Assembly: GCF_019100565.1 (NCBI RefSeq)
Contig: NZ_JAHRID010000004.1
Span: 124,001-188,000, forward strand
Direction of reading: 5' to 3'
Origin: Arsukibacterium indicum
GTDB taxonomy: Bacteria > Pseudomonadota > Gammaproteobacteria > Enterobacterales > Alteromonadaceae
Length of the DNA: 64,000 nucleotides
Shown: one piece after another, positions 47,127 through 56,925 of the stretch
How positions within the stretch are numbered: the first letter of the stretch is position 1
Layout: each line of letters begins with the position of its first letter
Notes under the pieces: model-generated
Database searches by the model: none
Told to the model about the DNA's origin: nothing
The model's input: only the letters and a program-made list of their open reading frames with translations
Program-made: the position numbers and the translations under genes

Positions 47127-49256
47127 GTGACTCCCATCGTAAAATCATTTCAGTTTGGCCAACATACCCTAACATTAGAAACCGGCGTTATTGCCCGTCA
47201 GGCAGATGCCGCAGTGCTGGCCAGCCTGGGAGATACTTCAGTTTTAGTAACGGTTGTTGGTAAAAAAGAACCTAAGCCTGGTCAGGATTTCTTCCCGTTA
47301 ACTGTTAACTACCAGGAAAAAATGTATGCAGCTGGCCGGATCCCGGGCGGTTTCTTTAAACGCGAAGGCCGGCCAAGTGAGGGTGAAACCCTGACCAGCC
47401 GTCTGATAGACCGTCCTATCCGTCCGTTATTCCCGGAAGGGTTCAACAACGAAGTGCAGGTTATTGCCACTGTGGTATCAGTACAGCCGGAAATTCAGCC
47501 GGACATCGTTGCATTAATTGGTACGTCAGCGGCCTTGGCTTTATCAGGTATTCCATTTGCAGGCCCTATTGGTGCTGCCCGGGTTGGTTATATCAACAAC
47601 CAGTATGTACTTAACCCATCAGAAGAAGAGCTGAAAAGCTCGAAACTGGATTTAGTGGTTGCAGGTACGCACAATGCAGTACTGATGGTGGAATCTGAAG
47701 CTAACATTTTATCTGAAGACGTGATGCTGGGTGCCGTAATGTATGGCCATGAGCAAATGCAAACGGCTATTAACGCGATCAATGAATTGGCAGCTGAAGG
47801 CGCTAAGCCAGCCTGGAACTGGCAGGCGCCGGCAAAGAATTTGCCTTTGATTGCTAAGGTTGCTGAACTAGCTACTGCTGATATCGGTGCTGCGTATCAG
47901 ATCACTGAAAAAGCGAAACGCTATGAGCGAATTGCCGAAATTAAATCAGCTCTGCATGCTAAGTTGACAGAGGAGTTGGCCGAGGGCGAAGAGCTGGACA
48001 AAAACGAATTCGGTGATATTTTCCATGACCTGGAAAGTAAAGTCGTGCGTAGCCGGATCACCAAAGGTGAGCCGCGGATTGATGGCCGTGATCCGGAAAT
48101 GATTCGTGGTTTGAGCGTTATGACTGGCGTACTGCCACGTACCCATGGTTCGTCATTGTTTACCCGTGGTGAAACCCAGGCGCTGGTTACCTGTACCTTA
48201 GGTACCGCCCGTGATGCCCAGAATATCGATGACTTATTAAGTCAGAAAACAGATACCTTTATGTTGCACTATAACTTCCCTCCCTACTCTGTAGGTGAAA
48301 CCGGGATGGTTGGCTCGCCTAAACGCCGTGAAATTGGTCATGGTCGCTTAGCGAAGCGTGGTGTTTTAGCCGTGATGCCGGATTTCGAAGAATTCCCATA
48401 CACCGTGCGGATCGTATCTGAAATAACCGAATCTAACGGTTCCAGCTCAATGGCTTCTGTTTGTGGTTCGTCATTAGCGCTGATGGATGCCGGCGTGCCT
48501 ATTAAGGCGTCTGTGGCTGGTATTGCCATGGGTCTGGTAAAAGAAGGTGATGACTTTGTTGTATTGTCAGACATCCTGGGTGATGAAGATCACTTAGGTG
48601 ATATGGATTTTAAAGTTGCTGGTACTACTGAGGGTATTACTGCGCTGCAAATGGATATCAAAATTGACGGTATTACCAAAGAAATTATGCAAATTGCGTT
48701 AAAGCAGGCCAAAGCGGCCCGTTTGCACATTCTGAACGTAATGGATCAGGCTATCAGCGGCCACCGTGAAGAAATGTCTGAATATGCACCGCGCATTTAC
48801 ACCATGAAGATAAACCCGGAGAAAATCCGCGAAGTTATCGGTAAAGGTGGTGCGGTTATTCGTCAGATCACTGAAGAATCTGGTACCACAATCGAGCTGG
48901 AAGATGATGGCAGTATCAAAATTGCTGCAACCACCGCCAAAGCAGCGCAAATTGCTATTGATAAGATTAATGCTATTACCGCTGATATCGAAGTAGGTGC
49001 CATCTATCAGGGCGAAGTAGTACGAATTGTGGACTTCGGTGCCTTTGTAAATGTTTTACCAGGTAAAGACGGCTTAGTGCATATTTCGCAAATTTCTGAT
49101 GAGCGGGTTAACAATGTGTCTGAACACTTACAGTTAGGTCAGAAAGTGGCTGTTAAGGTACTGGAAGTGGACAAGCAGGGCCGGGTTCGCTTAAGTATTA
49201 AAGAAGCGAATACCAAGCCAGCCGAAACTGCAGCTAATGCAGAGCAAGACGCTTAA
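47127..49256 (+). CDS. pnp: polynucleotide phosphorylase
   Basis: A 709-residue 3'-5' exoribonuclease, a trimer and degradosome component that phosphorolyses RNA to nucleoside diphosphates. Two RNase PH-like domains ([31 protein letters not shown]; the active core [19 protein letters not shown]), a KH domain ([15 protein letters not shown]) and an S1 domain ([18 protein letters not shown]) at the end. Start is GTG 47127 with AAGGA 10 bases upstream. nlpI follows after one base, the usual order. Confidence 0.98.
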   Translation: MTPIVKSFQFGQHTLTLETGVIARQADAAVLASLGDTSVLVTVVGKKEPKPGQDFFPLTVNYQEKMYAAGRIPGGFFKREGRPSEGETLTSRLIDRPIRPLFPEGFNNEVQVIATVVSVQPEIQPDIVALIGTSAALALSGIPFAGPIGAARVGYINNQYVLNPSEEELKSSKLDLVVAGTHNAVLMVESEANILSEDVMLGAVMYGHEQMQTAINAINELAAEGAKPAWNWQAPAKNLPLIAKVAELATADIGAAYQITEKAKRYERIAEIKSALHAKLTEELAEGEELDKNEFGDIFHDLESKVVRSRITKGEPRIDGRDPEMIRGLSVMTGVLPRTHGSSLFTRGETQALVTCTLGTARDAQNIDDLLSQKTDTFMLHYNFPPYSVGETGMVGSPKRREIGHGRLAKRGVLAVMPDFEEFPYTVRIVSEITESNGSSSMASVCGSSLALMDAGVPIKASVAGIAMGLVKEGDDFVVLSDILGDEDHLGDMDFKVAGTTEGITALQMDIKIDGITKEIMQIALKQAKAARLHILNVMDQAISGHREEMSEYAPRIYTMKINPEKIREVIGKGGAVIRQITEESGTTIELEDDGSIKIAATTAKAAQIAIDKINAITADIEVGAIYQGEVVRIVDFGAFVNVLPGKDGLVHISQISDERVNNVSEHLQLGQKVAVKVLEVDKQGRVRLSIKEANTKPAETAANAEQDA

Positions 49257-49257
49257 A

Positions 49258-50154
49258 ATGGTTAGCGTTAAAACAGGTATAGTAGCGCTGTTACTGGCGC
49301 TGCTGACCTTAAACGGTTGTGCTTCCAGCCAACCGTCATCGTCTGCGGCCTGGCTAACGCCAGAGCCGCTGGCGGTACCTTATCGTACTGAGCTGGCCAT
49401 TGCCCGCTTAACAGAAATTCTACAACGTGCTGAGTTGACTGAAGAGCAGTCAGCGCGTTTATATTACGATCGCGGAGTGATGTACGACAGTGCAGGCTTA
49501 CGTTCGCTGGCCCGGCTTGATTTTATGCGGGCACTTCGCTTAAAACCTGATATGGCCGATGCCTACAATTTTGTTGGTATTCACTACACGCTCAATGGCA
49601 GTTTTGATCAGGCATATGAAGCTTTCGATTCTGCGTTGGAACTTGCCCCTGATTACGAGTACGCCTACCTTAACCGCGGCATCGCCTTGTATTATGCTGG
49701 CCGGGCTGACTTAGCGGTGCCGGATTTTGTCAGGTTTCTGGAATTGCGACCAGCCGATCCTTACCGGGTAGTCTGGTTATATCTGGCAGAGTCGGATATA
49801 TCGGAAGCTGACGCTAATAGCCGGTTATCCGCCAATCTTGCCACCCTGGATGCAGATGACTGGGCCACCAATATCCCACGGTTTTATCATGGTGATATAT
49901 CTGAACAGCAACTGCTTAACTCTGTACTTGATGGTTTAAGCAGTCAGCGGCTGTTAGCTGAGCGTTTATGTGAGGTTTATTTTTACCTGGCTAAGTGGCA
50001 TGAAGCCAAGCAAAGACCTGAAAAGGCTATTAATTATTATAAAAAAGTTCTGGCAACAAATGTCTATGAATTTGTTGAACACCGCTATGCCAGGCTGGAG
50101 ATCGCCAGGCTAAGAGGTGAAACATTAGCCGGAGAGACGGATGAGTTTCATTAG
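49258..50154 (+). CDS. nlpI: lipoprotein NlpI (TPR protein)
   Basis: 298 residues from ATG 49258. Signal peptide with lipobox LNGC (Cys21), then TPR helices (RLYYDRGVMYDSAGLRSLARLDF, LNGSFDQAYEAFDSALEL are partly quoted in family style: YDRGVMYDSAGL, NLNRG-like LNRGIALYYAGR). In E. coli NlpI is an outer-membrane adaptor that brings the protease Prc to peptidoglycan hydrolases such as MepS. The frame is open to 49237 inside pnp; ATG 49258 gives a proper signal peptide though its ribosome-binding site is weak, suggesting coupling to pnp. It overlaps the next gene by 14 bases. Confidence 0.93.
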   Translation: MVSVKTGIVALLLALLTLNGCASSQPSSSAAWLTPEPLAVPYRTELAIARLTEILQRAELTEEQSARLYYDRGVMYDSAGLRSLARLDFMRALRLKPDMADAYNFVGIHYTLNGSFDQAYEAFDSALELAPDYEYAYLNRGIALYYAGRADLAVPDFVRFLELRPADPYRVVWLYLAESDISEADANSRLSANLATLDADDWATNIPRFYHGDISEQQLLNSVLDGLSSQRLLAERLCEVYFYLAKWHEAKQRPEKAINYYKKVLATNVYEFVEHRYARLEIARLRGETLAGETDEFH

Positions 50155-51343
50155 GCTTAAAGATGTTTTGCCGGTAAAAAGCCAGCTTGCTGGCTTTTTT
50201 GCATTATTGCTGTTGGGCTGCACGCCGCAAACTTCGCAAGAAGGTCAGCAACAACTTATGCAACGTGCTGACACAGAATCAACCGCTGCGTTGCAGCTCG
50301 CCCGGCAGCGCCTGGCAAATAATGAACTGTCTGACGCCTTACGCTGGTTCCGCCAGGCAGCAACGCTGGGCGATGCTGAAGCACTCGATCATGCCCTGCA
50401 GCTGCAGCAGCGACTGGATGGCCGGTTAGCTACGGCCAAGTGGCTGCAACAAGCCACAGATAATAACCAGATTGAGCCGTCGCTTGTCACTAGCAGCCAA
50501 CGCGCTGCTCTGGGTTTATGGCAACCAGCAACTTCAGTTGTTACCAATAGCGGCTATCAGGCGGCTGCAGGCTGTAACCTGACAATTCAACCTGTTGCCA
50601 GCCAGCAGGCAGGGATAGTACGCTGGCAGCATTTACGGGCCGCCTGGTCGGCCGATACGTTTCTGAGTCAGCTGCCGGTGTGTTTTAATAATCTGATTAC
50701 GGTAAATGCCATTGAACTGAACTGTTCAGAGCAGCCGGCACTGCGGATAAACTGCAATTACGCCTCGTTAACCGACGAAGTACTTGGCGGAGCCTTTAGT
50801 CAGTTGTTAATTATTGCCGGCGAGGGGCTGGCCAGCTACAACAACGGGATTGTGCAACTACCCGATACTGCCAGCCTGGCGTTGCTGCAGCATGAGTTTA
50901 TGCATGTGCTGGGTTTTATTGATGAGTACCCGCTAAGCAAACAGGCTGCTGAAACTTTGTGCCGCCCCGGTACTTTTGTCGCTAATTTGATATTTGATAA
51001 CAGCGCAGAAACAATAGCCGCCTGGCACCGGCACTGGTTGCCAGCAAACACGACAGGTAAACTGAAACTTAATGCGGTAACAACCTGTCAGGCCGCGGGA
51101 CGGCAAGCGTACCGGGTTGTGGCCAGGGTCAATCCGATGGAGCTATACCAGACAGCAATGCCTGAGTTGTACCAACAGCTAATGGTTCGTGCTTTGGCCA
51201 GGCCTGAAACTATAATGCCAGTGCAGTACTATTTTGCTTATCTGGCCCGACAGCAGCAGGCCTGGCAGCAATGGCAAACGCTGATGCAGCTTGCCGCAGA
51301 TTATGGTTATCATGATGCGGTCAATGCGCTGCAATACCTTTAA
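50141..51343 (+). CDS. predicted lipoprotein with a zinc-metalloprotease-like HEFMH motif
   Basis: A 400-residue protein I cannot name. Signal peptide with lipobox LLGC (Cys27) and, after it, Sel1/TPR-like helices (ALRWFRQAATLGDAEALDHA, residues about 62-82). A central region with paired cysteines leads to QHEFMHVLGFIDEY at 250-263: His251, Glu252 and His255 fit a zinc site, and the GFIDEY tail recalls the HExxH..(A)DEY pattern of IgA peptidase M64-like enzymes. The end has another helical repeat (LAADYGYHDAVNAL). GGAGAG precedes ATG 50141, and the 14-base overlap with nlpI shows coupling, so an envelope protease working with the NlpI adaptor is a reasonable inference. Confidence 0.75.
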   Translation: MSFIRLKDVLPVKSQLAGFFALLLLGCTPQTSQEGQQQLMQRADTESTAALQLARQRLANNELSDALRWFRQAATLGDAEALDHALQLQQRLDGRLATAKWLQQATDNNQIEPSLVTSSQRAALGLWQPATSVVTNSGYQAAAGCNLTIQPVASQQAGIVRWQHLRAAWSADTFLSQLPVCFNNLITVNAIELNCSEQPALRINCNYASLTDEVLGGAFSQLLIIAGEGLASYNNGIVQLPDTASLALLQHEFMHVLGFIDEYPLSKQAAETLCRPGTFVANLIFDNSAETIAAWHRHWLPANTTGKLKLNAVTTCQAAGRQAYRVVARVNPMELYQTAMPELYQQLMVRALARPETIMPVQYYFAYLARQQQAWQQWQTLMQLAADYGYHDAVNALQYL

Positions 51344-51354
51344 CAATGTTTAAG

Positions 51355-51714
51355 CTACTCGTTGGCTGACAATTCTGACAACTCCCGGCTTAAAAGCTGG
51401 TTGTCGCCCAGATTAAGCTCAATTAGCCGTTTTAAGTGGCCAGCACTTTCCAGATCAATTTTGACACAGTGCAGTCCAAGCATATCATCATGCTGATGGG
51501 CAATGCTGACCTGCATACTGAAATCCAGCGGGTAGTCGCTTAAATGCACCCGTAATGTCAGTGGTCCATGCGTGGCAGGGCTCCAGCTTGCTGGTAGGCT
51601 AACTAAGGCACCTTTTAAGGATAAATCAAGCACATCAGTAGGGTAGCTGTAGTCGGTGGTTTCTAAATGAGCTTTACCCTGAAAATTGACCCGGCTAAAC
51701 CGTCGCTGTTCCAT
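51355..51714 (-). CDS. PilZ-domain protein (candidate c-di-GMP receptor)
   Basis: About 119 residues forming one PilZ domain. RxxxR is at residues 4-8 (QRRFSRVNF) and DLSLKG at 30-35 supplies the (D/N)xSxxG motif, so both c-di-GMP-binding elements are present. The frame is open to ATG 51729, but ATG 51714 is preferred because GGGGG lies four bases upstream and nothing suitable precedes the longer start. It is convergent with the HEFMH lipoprotein gene and divergent from the PEP-CTERM gene. Target unknown; PilZ proteins often act on motility or polysaccharide export. Confidence 0.88.
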   Translation of the reverse strand: MEQRRFSRVNFQGKAHLETTDYSYPTDVLDLSLKGALVSLPASWSPATHGPLTLRVHLSDYPLDFSMQVSIAHQHDDMLGLHCVKIDLESAGHLKRLIELNLGDNQLLSRELSELSANE

Positions 51715-51897
51715 AGAACCCCCATACAATAGTTGATGCTAGTGTAGCTGCTTTAACGGTAAATAGCAGCGAATCATCGATGTCACCGCAGTGAAAAATT
51801 GTCAGTTATTTTTACAATAGAAATAAATTCTCTAACCTAAAAGAGCATCATCTTATTAAGTTATTGGTAAATAACATATATTAATGTTTATTAAAGT

Positions 51898-51913
51898 TGG
51901 TCCCTATTTTGCT
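51898..51913 (+). promoter_or_regulatory. sigma54-type promoter of the PEP-CTERM gene
   Basis: TGG at 51898-51900, ten bases, then GCT at 51911-51913 within TTTTGCT: the exact GG-N10-GC spacing of -24/-12 promoters. A start near 51924 would give a leader of about 25 bases. Confidence 0.6.
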
Positions 51914-51949
51914 AACACATTAGTGATGATAAAAAAGTAAGGACTTAAC

Positions 51950-52708
51950 ATGCTAAAGCAAATAAAAGAATCAATCAAAAAGCAGACTAAAACCGTAGGA
52001 TTAATTCTGATAGCCAGCGCTGCGTTTTCAGCGCAAGCAACAATAATGGAAGTTACCCCGGACAATGTCATGTGGGCTGGTGATGCCAACAGCGCAATCA
52101 CTGATACTGCGCCACGCAGCGGTAATGGCTCAGTGCAGTTGCAAGGCGACAGAACCCGCTTTTTTGGCCTGGGTAATCCATTCGACCCGTTAAGTAATAT
52201 TGGCTTACTGGATGAGCTGCTGGATTTCAGTTTTGAGTGGGCAATTTCTTCAGCCAGTAGCAACAATTATCACCCGGACTATACTCCGGCGCTTCGTTTG
52301 CATATTTGGGATGGTAGTCAGCGCAGTGAACTGATCTGGGAAGGTGCTTACAATGACGTTTACGGCAATATCAGCAAAGATACCTGGTATCAGACAGCCT
52401 TCACTGATAATTTTTATCAGTGGGTGTCTGGGGTTGGGGTAACAGAGATATACAACCGGACATTGACTGACTGGCAAAGTTTGTATTCTGACGGTGCCTA
52501 TATCTCTGCGGTAAGCATGGGGGCAGGCAGTGGCGCAACCACAGACTACCTTGCATTTGGTGATAACCTTACCCTGCAAATTGGCAGTGGCCCTGCGATA
52601 ACCTATAACTTTGAACTTGCGGCAACAGCAGTTCCTGAGCCTGCTGGTATAGCATTATTTGCAGGTGGCTTATTGCTATTAATGCGCCGTTTCAAAGCGA
52701 AAAATTAA
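51950..52708 (+). CDS. PEP-CTERM sorting-domain protein
   Basis: A 252-residue secreted protein. N-terminal signal peptide (VGLILIASAAFSAQA, residues about 16-30); a beta-rich middle with many Trp, Asn, Asp and Ser residues (SVQLQGDRTRFFGLG, YTPALRLHIWDGS); and a C-terminal tripartite tail from residue 228: VPEPAG, a hydrophobic helix (IALFAGGLLLLM) and RRFKAKN. This tail is recognised and processed by exosortase in species making an associated exopolysaccharide; no exosortase lies in the window, so it must be elsewhere. ATG 51950 has AAGGA upstream. Its sigma54-like promoter and terminator make it a single-gene unit. Confidence 0.9.
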   Translation: MLKQIKESIKKQTKTVGLILIASAAFSAQATIMEVTPDNVMWAGDANSAITDTAPRSGNGSVQLQGDRTRFFGLGNPFDPLSNIGLLDELLDFSFEWAISSASSNNYHPDYTPALRLHIWDGSQRSELIWEGAYNDVYGNISKDTWYQTAFTDNFYQWVSGVGVTEIYNRTLTDWQSLYSDGAYISAVSMGAGSGATTDYLAFGDNLTLQIGSGPAITYNFELAATAVPEPAGIALFAGGLLLLMRRFKAKN

Positions 52709-52726
52709 GTATCTGATTTTATAAGT

Positions 52727-52753
52727 AAAAAGGCTGCAATATTGCAGCCTTTT
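52727..52753. terminator. bidirectional terminator between the PEP-CTERM gene and lipA
   Basis: Near-perfect palindrome AAAAAGGCTGCAAT / ATTGCAGCCTTTTT with T runs in both directions; both genes converge on it. Confidence 0.92.
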
Positions 52754-52772
52754 TTATATTAAAATACAGCAG

Positions 52773-53738
52773 TCAGCTAACTTCTTCACCAGCCGCCTGG
52801 CGATCGGCATGATATGACGAGCGCACAAAGGGGCCGCAGGCGGCGTGTTTAAAGCCGATGCTATTGGCAAAGTGTTTTATTTCATCAAATTCGGCTGGCG
52901 GCATATAGCGTTTTACCGGCAGGTGGTGCTTGCTCGGTTGCAAATACTGGCCTACGGTCAGCATATCGACATCATGATCGCGTAAGTCTTGCAAGACCTG
53001 CAGCAGCTCTTCGGTAGTTTCACCCAGGCCAACCATTAAGCCGGATTTGGTAGACACCTGTGGATGCGCTTCTTTAAAACGTTTTAATAAAGTCAGTGAC
53101 CATTTGTAATCGGCACCCGGCCGCGCCAGTTTATAAAGCCGCGGTGCGGTTTCCAGATTGTGGTTAAATACATCCGGTGGGCTTTTGCTCAGAATTTCCA
53201 GTGCCACATCCATCCGGCCCCGGAAATCCGGTACCAGCACTTCAATTTTAATCTCCGGGCTGTATTTGCGAATCGCAGTAATACAGTCAGCAAAATGCTG
53301 GGCACCGCCGTCGCGTAAGTCGTCGCGGTCAACTGAGGTAATGACAACGTACTTCAATTTCATATCACGAATGGTTAACGCCAGCTTTTCCGGTTCTTCA
53401 GCGCTGGGTGGCAATGGCCGGCCGTGGGCAACATCACAAAACGGACAACGCCGGGTACAAATAGCACCAAGGATCATAAAGGTTGCGGTGCCGTGATTAA
53501 AACATTCCGGCAGGTTAGGGCAGGCGGCTTCTTCGCACACCGAATGCAGGCCATGTTTACGCATAGCCCCTTTAATCTGATCGATCCGCTCGGTAGTTTT
53601 TGGTAATTTAATTTTTAACCACGACGGCTTACGCAGCATTTCATCAGGTTCGGTTGGTAGTACCTTAACCGGAATTAATGCCATTTTGTCAGCGTCACGT
53701 AATTTAACACCGGGTTCCATACGCGCTGTTTTCGTCAT
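52773..53738 (-). CDS. lipA: lipoyl synthase LipA
   Basis: A 321-residue radical SAM enzyme that inserts two sulfurs into octanoyl groups on lipoyl domains. The auxiliary cluster cysteines Cys68, Cys73 and Cys79 ([12 protein letters not shown]) and the radical SAM cysteines Cys94, Cys98 and Cys101 (CTRRCPFC) fall at the same numbers as in E. coli. Followed by [11 protein letters not shown] and VGLGET stretches and a C-terminal RSSYHA. The start lies one base after the lipB stop; lipB-lipA form one unit behind ybeD. Confidence 0.98.
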   Translation of the reverse strand: MTKTARMEPGVKLRDADKMALIPVKVLPTEPDEMLRKPSWLKIKLPKTTERIDQIKGAMRKHGLHSVCEEAACPNLPECFNHGTATFMILGAICTRRCPFCDVAHGRPLPPSAEEPEKLALTIRDMKLKYVVITSVDRDDLRDGGAQHFADCITAIRKYSPEIKIEVLVPDFRGRMDVALEILSKSPPDVFNHNLETAPRLYKLARPGADYKWSLTLLKRFKEAHPQVSTKSGLMVGLGETTEELLQVLQDLRDHDVDMLTVGQYLQPSKHHLPVKRYMPPAEFDEIKHFANSIGFKHAACGPFVRSSYHADRQAAGEEVS

Positions 53739-53739
53739 T

Positions 53740-54393
53740 TTACCACTCTAACCCTGTTTTAAAACTCAGTTCTGATACGGCCAGAAGCCGCTGAAAAATG
53801 TTACTTATCTCGGTTTTCGCCTGGCCTATTGTCAGGGGGCCACCATAATCTTTGCTCTGGATCATCTGCATTCCGGCGTAACCACAGGGGTTTATCCGGT
53901 TAAAAGGGCTCAGATCCATATCGACATTTAACGCCAGACCATGGAAGGTACAGCCTTTGCGAACCCTTAAACCCAGCGAAGCAACTTTCTTACCGTCGAT
54001 ATAAACGCCTGGCGCATCGGGTCTGGCATTAGCCGTTGTGCCATGTTGTGCAAGCAGGTCAATTAACGCCTGCTCCAGTAAACTAACCAGTTCGCGCACA
54101 CCCAGTTTGCGGCGTTTAATATCCAGAAGCACATACACCACCAGCTGACCGGGGCCGTGATACGTTACCTGACCGCCACGGTCCACTTTTACCACCGGTA
54201 TATCGCCCGGTAATAGCAGGTGTTCTGCCTTACCTGCCTGGCCCTGGGTAAACACCGCAGGGTGTTCCAGCAACCATAGCTCGTCGGCTGTGTGTTCATC
54301 CCGCTCATCAGTAAAGCGTTGCATAGCCTGCCATACCTGGGTATAGTCCTGGCTGCCTAAATCACGGATAACAAGTTGCTGGCTGAGAGTCAC
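53740..54393 (-). CDS. lipB: octanoyl-ACP:protein octanoyltransferase LipB
   Basis: A 217-residue transferase moving octanoyl from ACP to lipoyl domains, the step before Lip[16 protein letters not shown], the catalytic Lys136 in GKKVASLG and nucleophile Cys170 in NPCGYAGM are in place. The start is GTG 54393, with GGAG eight bases upstream; the ORF then begins [13 protein letters not shown]. Confidence 0.97.
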   Translation of the reverse strand: MTLSQQLVIRDLGSQDYTQVWQAMQRFTDERDEHTADELWLLEHPAVFTQGQAGKAEHLLLPGDIPVVKVDRGGQVTYHGPGQLVVYVLLDIKRRKLGVRELVSLLEQALIDLLAQHGTTANARPDAPGVYIDGKKVASLGLRVRKGCTFHGLALNVDMDLSPFNRINPCGYAGMQMIQSKDYGGPLTIGQAKTEISNIFQRLLAVSELSFKTGLEW

Positions 54394-54458
54394 GGCTTTC
54401 TCCGCTCTAAAACTGGCTGCATTATAGCGATTTGTGCCGCTAATGCGAGTTCAGCAAA

Positions 54459-54740
54459 TTAAAGTACGTAGCGAACACGTTCAATTTTGCCAAGCTCTGT
54501 ATACAGCAGTTCAATATGATCCTTACTGGTTACCGTTACTTTTACCGATACTGAATGATAGTTGCCTTTGGCGCTTGGTTTAACGCTAGGGCTGTAATCT
54601 GTCGCGTCGGTATGGCGACAAATAACGCTCATCACTTCATCAACCAGTTCAGGTTCAGCCAGGCCCAGCACTTTAAAGTTAAACTGGCACGGAAACTCCA
54701 GGTACTGATCAAATTTGGTGTCTTTTACTTCGTTCGCCAT
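54459..54740 (-). CDS. ybeD: YbeD-family (UPF0250/DUF493) protein
   Basis: A 93-residue ACT-like small protein ([41 protein letters not shown] in shortened view). Its biochemical role is not established; it almost always sits between dacA and lipB in gammaproteobacteria, as here. Begins the ybeD-lipB-lipA unit downstream of the dacA terminator; 65 bases separate it from lipB. Confidence 0.93.
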   Translation of the reverse strand: MANEVKDTKFDQYLEFPCQFNFKVLGLAEPELVDEVMSVICRHTDATDYSPSVKPSAKGNYHSVSVKVTVTSKDHIELLYTELGKIERVRYVL

Positions 54741-54811
54741 ACTTATACTCTCATTGTCGCTGTTGTTTTACTGCTACTGTTTAGTGCCGAATATCTGCCC
54801 GTTATTGTAAC

Positions 54812-54835
54812 AAAAAATCCCGGCAGGTGCCGGGA
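54812..54835 (-). terminator. intrinsic terminator after dacA
   Basis: On the minus strand TCCCGGC / GCCGGGA with a four-base loop, followed by a run of T (the A run at 54812-54817), 25 bases after the dacA stop. Confidence 0.88.
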
Positions 54836-54859
54836 CTTGTCTGACAGGCAGCACGCGGT

Positions 54860-56023
54860 TTAGTTAAACTGCATTTTTACGTAATCAATCATCCGGCTGA
54901 AAAAGCCACCACGGCCAACTTCTTCCAGGGCAACCAGCGGATACTCTGCAATATCTTCACCTTCCAGTTTCAGGTAGATGGTACCAACAACCTGGCCTTT
55001 GTTTATGGGGGCGATCAGTTCCTCATTCAAGCTGACTTCTGCTTTCAGGTTGCGTCGCTGCCCGCGGGCAATGGTGATTGGGGTGCTTTGCAGCAGGCCC
55101 AGTTTAATTTGTTCTTTGTCGCCCTGCCAGACACGTTGCTCGGCAAACTCTTCACCGCTCTGGTAGGGTGAAAAGGTTTCAAAAAACCTGAAACCATAGC
55201 TCAATAGTTTTTTGTTTTCGTTGGCGCGGGCCCGCTCACTCTCGGCCCCCATCACCACTGATACCAGGCGCATGCCATCGCGGGTGGCAGAGGTGATCAG
55301 GCTATAGCCTGCTTCGCTGGTGTGGCCGGTTTTAATACCGTCAACATCCAGACTGCGGTCCCATAACAGTGAATTACGATTGTACTGCCGGATATTATTG
55401 TAGGTGAACTCTTTTTCGGCATAAATGGCATATTCTTCCGGCACATCTCTGATCATGGCCACTGACAACTTAGCCATATCCCTGGGGGTAGTATATTGCT
55501 CGGCTACCGGCAAGCCATGGCTATTACCAAAGCGGGTATTGTCCATACCAAGGCGCTGGGCATGGGCATTCATTAAATCGACAAAGGCGCTCTCGCTACC
55601 GGCAATGTGCTCGGCCATTGCCACACAGGCATCATTACCGGACTGAATGATAATGCCTTTGTTTAAATCAGCCACTGATACCTGAGTGCCCACTTCGATA
55701 AACATCAGGGACGAGCCCGGGAAATTCTTTGCCCAGGCCTTTTCGCTGATGGTAACTTTATCATCCAGGCTAATATTGCCGTTCTTCAACTCAGTACCAA
55801 TAACATAGCTGGTCATCATTTTGGTCAGACTGGCTGGCGACAATGACATATCGGCGTTTTCTTCAGACAACACCTTGCCGGTATCAAAGTCGATTAAGAT
55901 GTGGCCTTTAGCGGCAACAGTGGGAGCCTGAGGGATCACAACCTGAGCCTGGGTGAAACTGGCAAAACAAAAACTACTGATGGCAACAAGGCCGGAGGTA
56001 ACGATGCGTCTGTAACTATTCAT
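54860..56023 (-). CDS. dacA: D-alanyl-D-alanine carboxypeptidase (PBP5/PBP6 family) DacA
   Basis: A 387-residue low-mass penicillin-binding protein that trims the terminal D-Ala from peptidoglycan side chains. Cleavable signal (GLVAISSFCFASFTQA); active-site SxxK Ser65-Lys68 (SPASLTKM), SGN 128-130 and KTG 231-233; a C-terminal beta domain and a terminal amphipathic helix (GGFFSRMIDYVKMQFN) that attaches it to the inner membrane. Separated from rlpA by a short gap containing tandem repeats. Ends at a terminator. Confidence 0.97.
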   Translation of the reverse strand: MNSYRRIVTSGLVAISSFCFASFTQAQVVIPQAPTVAAKGHILIDFDTGKVLSEENADMSLSPASLTKMMTSYVIGTELKNGNISLDDKVTISEKAWAKNFPGSSLMFIEVGTQVSVADLNKGIIIQSGNDACVAMAEHIAGSESAFVDLMNAHAQRLGMDNTRFGNSHGLPVAEQYTTPRDMAKLSVAMIRDVPEEYAIYAEKEFTYNNIRQYNRNSLLWDRSLDVDGIKTGHTSEAGYSLITSATRDGMRLVSVVMGAESERARANENKKLLSYGFRFFETFSPYQSGEEFAEQRVWQGDKEQIKLGLLQSTPITIARGQRRNLKAEVSLNEELIAPINKGQVVGTIYLKLEGEDIAEYPLVALEEVGRGGFFSRMIDYVKMQFN

Positions 56024-56067
56024 GAGACCCGTTCTTTTATTATTTGAAATGGTGAAAGTAAAATGTC

Positions 56068-56122
56068 ACTGCATACTGTTAACTGCATTTTTTATTTAAC
56101 TGCATCCTTTGTTTAACTGCAT
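56068..56122. repeat. short tandem repeat of the rlpA 3' end, 17-base period
   Basis: TTAACTGCAT occurs at 56079-56088, 56096-56105 and 56113-56122, exactly 17 bases apart, with a shorter ACTGCAT at 56068-56074. On the minus strand the first copy is the end of rlpA with its stop codon (ATGCAGTTAA), so the last codons of rlpA have been repeated into the intergenic region before dacA. Confidence 0.8.
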
Positions 56123-56925
56123 ACGGTGCTATCGAAAAAATAGGCGCCAGGGTATTGGTTAGCTTTTAATTTCGCCAACCAGTCACGGGCTTGCCGTTTG
56201 TCTTTACTCGGACCCACCAGCAGCCGGAAAATTCCATCTGCCGCCTGAATTTGGGTGGGTACTGCAAGTTTTTTAGTAACTTCAGTACTTAACTGGTTAA
56301 GTTTATCGTTATCGGTACTGGCAAAAATCTGAATATAACATTGTTGTTTAGTATTCACTAAATCCTGCGCCAGCATGGCCGGAGATTTTATTAGTTCTAA
56401 CTGAACTCTGGCTGTACCCCGCTGCAACATCCCTATTTTACTGGCTGCAGAATAAGATAAATCAATTATCCGATCGCGGTGAAAAGGCCCACGGTCATTT
56501 ACCCGGACAATAGCACTCTGACCATTATCCAGGTTGGTTACTTTAACATAAGATGGCAGCGGCAGGGTTTTGTGGGCCGCGGTCATGGCAAACATATTGT
56601 ATGTTTCGCCATTGGAGGTCAGATGGCCGTGAAATTTACTGCCATACCAGGAAGCAATGCCAGTTTCGGTAAATACGGTAGCATCCGCTATCGGCGTATA
56701 GTGCTGGCCAAAAACCTGATACGGCCGGTTGCCGCCCCGGCTAAGTGGTTCAGCCTTCGGCGCCGGATCTGTCATTTCCAGTAAGGTAGGTAGCCGCGCC
56801 GGTTTACTGTCCTGCTGTTGCTGATAACGGCCGGCATTGGGCGATACCTGTGTTGGTGCTGAACTGCAAGCTGTCAGTAGCAACAGCATGGTTGCTAGTG
56901 TTGTAAAACAATAAAGTCTAAACAT
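56113..56925 (-). CDS. rlpA: septal-ring lytic transglycosylase-type lipoprotein RlpA
   Basis: A 270-residue outer-membrane lipoprotein. Lipobox LTAC (Cys20); a double-psi beta-barrel domain (about 85-180; [39 protein letters not shown] with the catalytic-type Asp); and a C-terminal SPOR domain (about 195-270) that binds denuded glycan strands. RlpA is a lytic transglycosylase in Pseudomonas and a septal marker in E. coli. Overlaps the rodA end by 8 bases. Its last codons are the source of the tandem repeat found just beyond the stop. Confidence 0.95.
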   Translation of the reverse strand: MFRLYCFTTLATMLLLLTACSSAPTQVSPNAGRYQQQQDSKPARLPTLLEMTDPAPKAEPLSRGGNRPYQVFGQHYTPIADATVFTETGIASWYGSKFHGHLTSNGETYNMFAMTAAHKTLPLPSYVKVTNLDNGQSAIVRVNDRGPFHRDRIIDLSYSAASKIGMLQRGTARVQLELIKSPAMLAQDLVNTKQQCYIQIFASTDNDKLNQLSTEVTKKLAVPTQIQAADGIFRLLVGPSKDKRQARDWLAKLKANQYPGAYFFDSTVCS

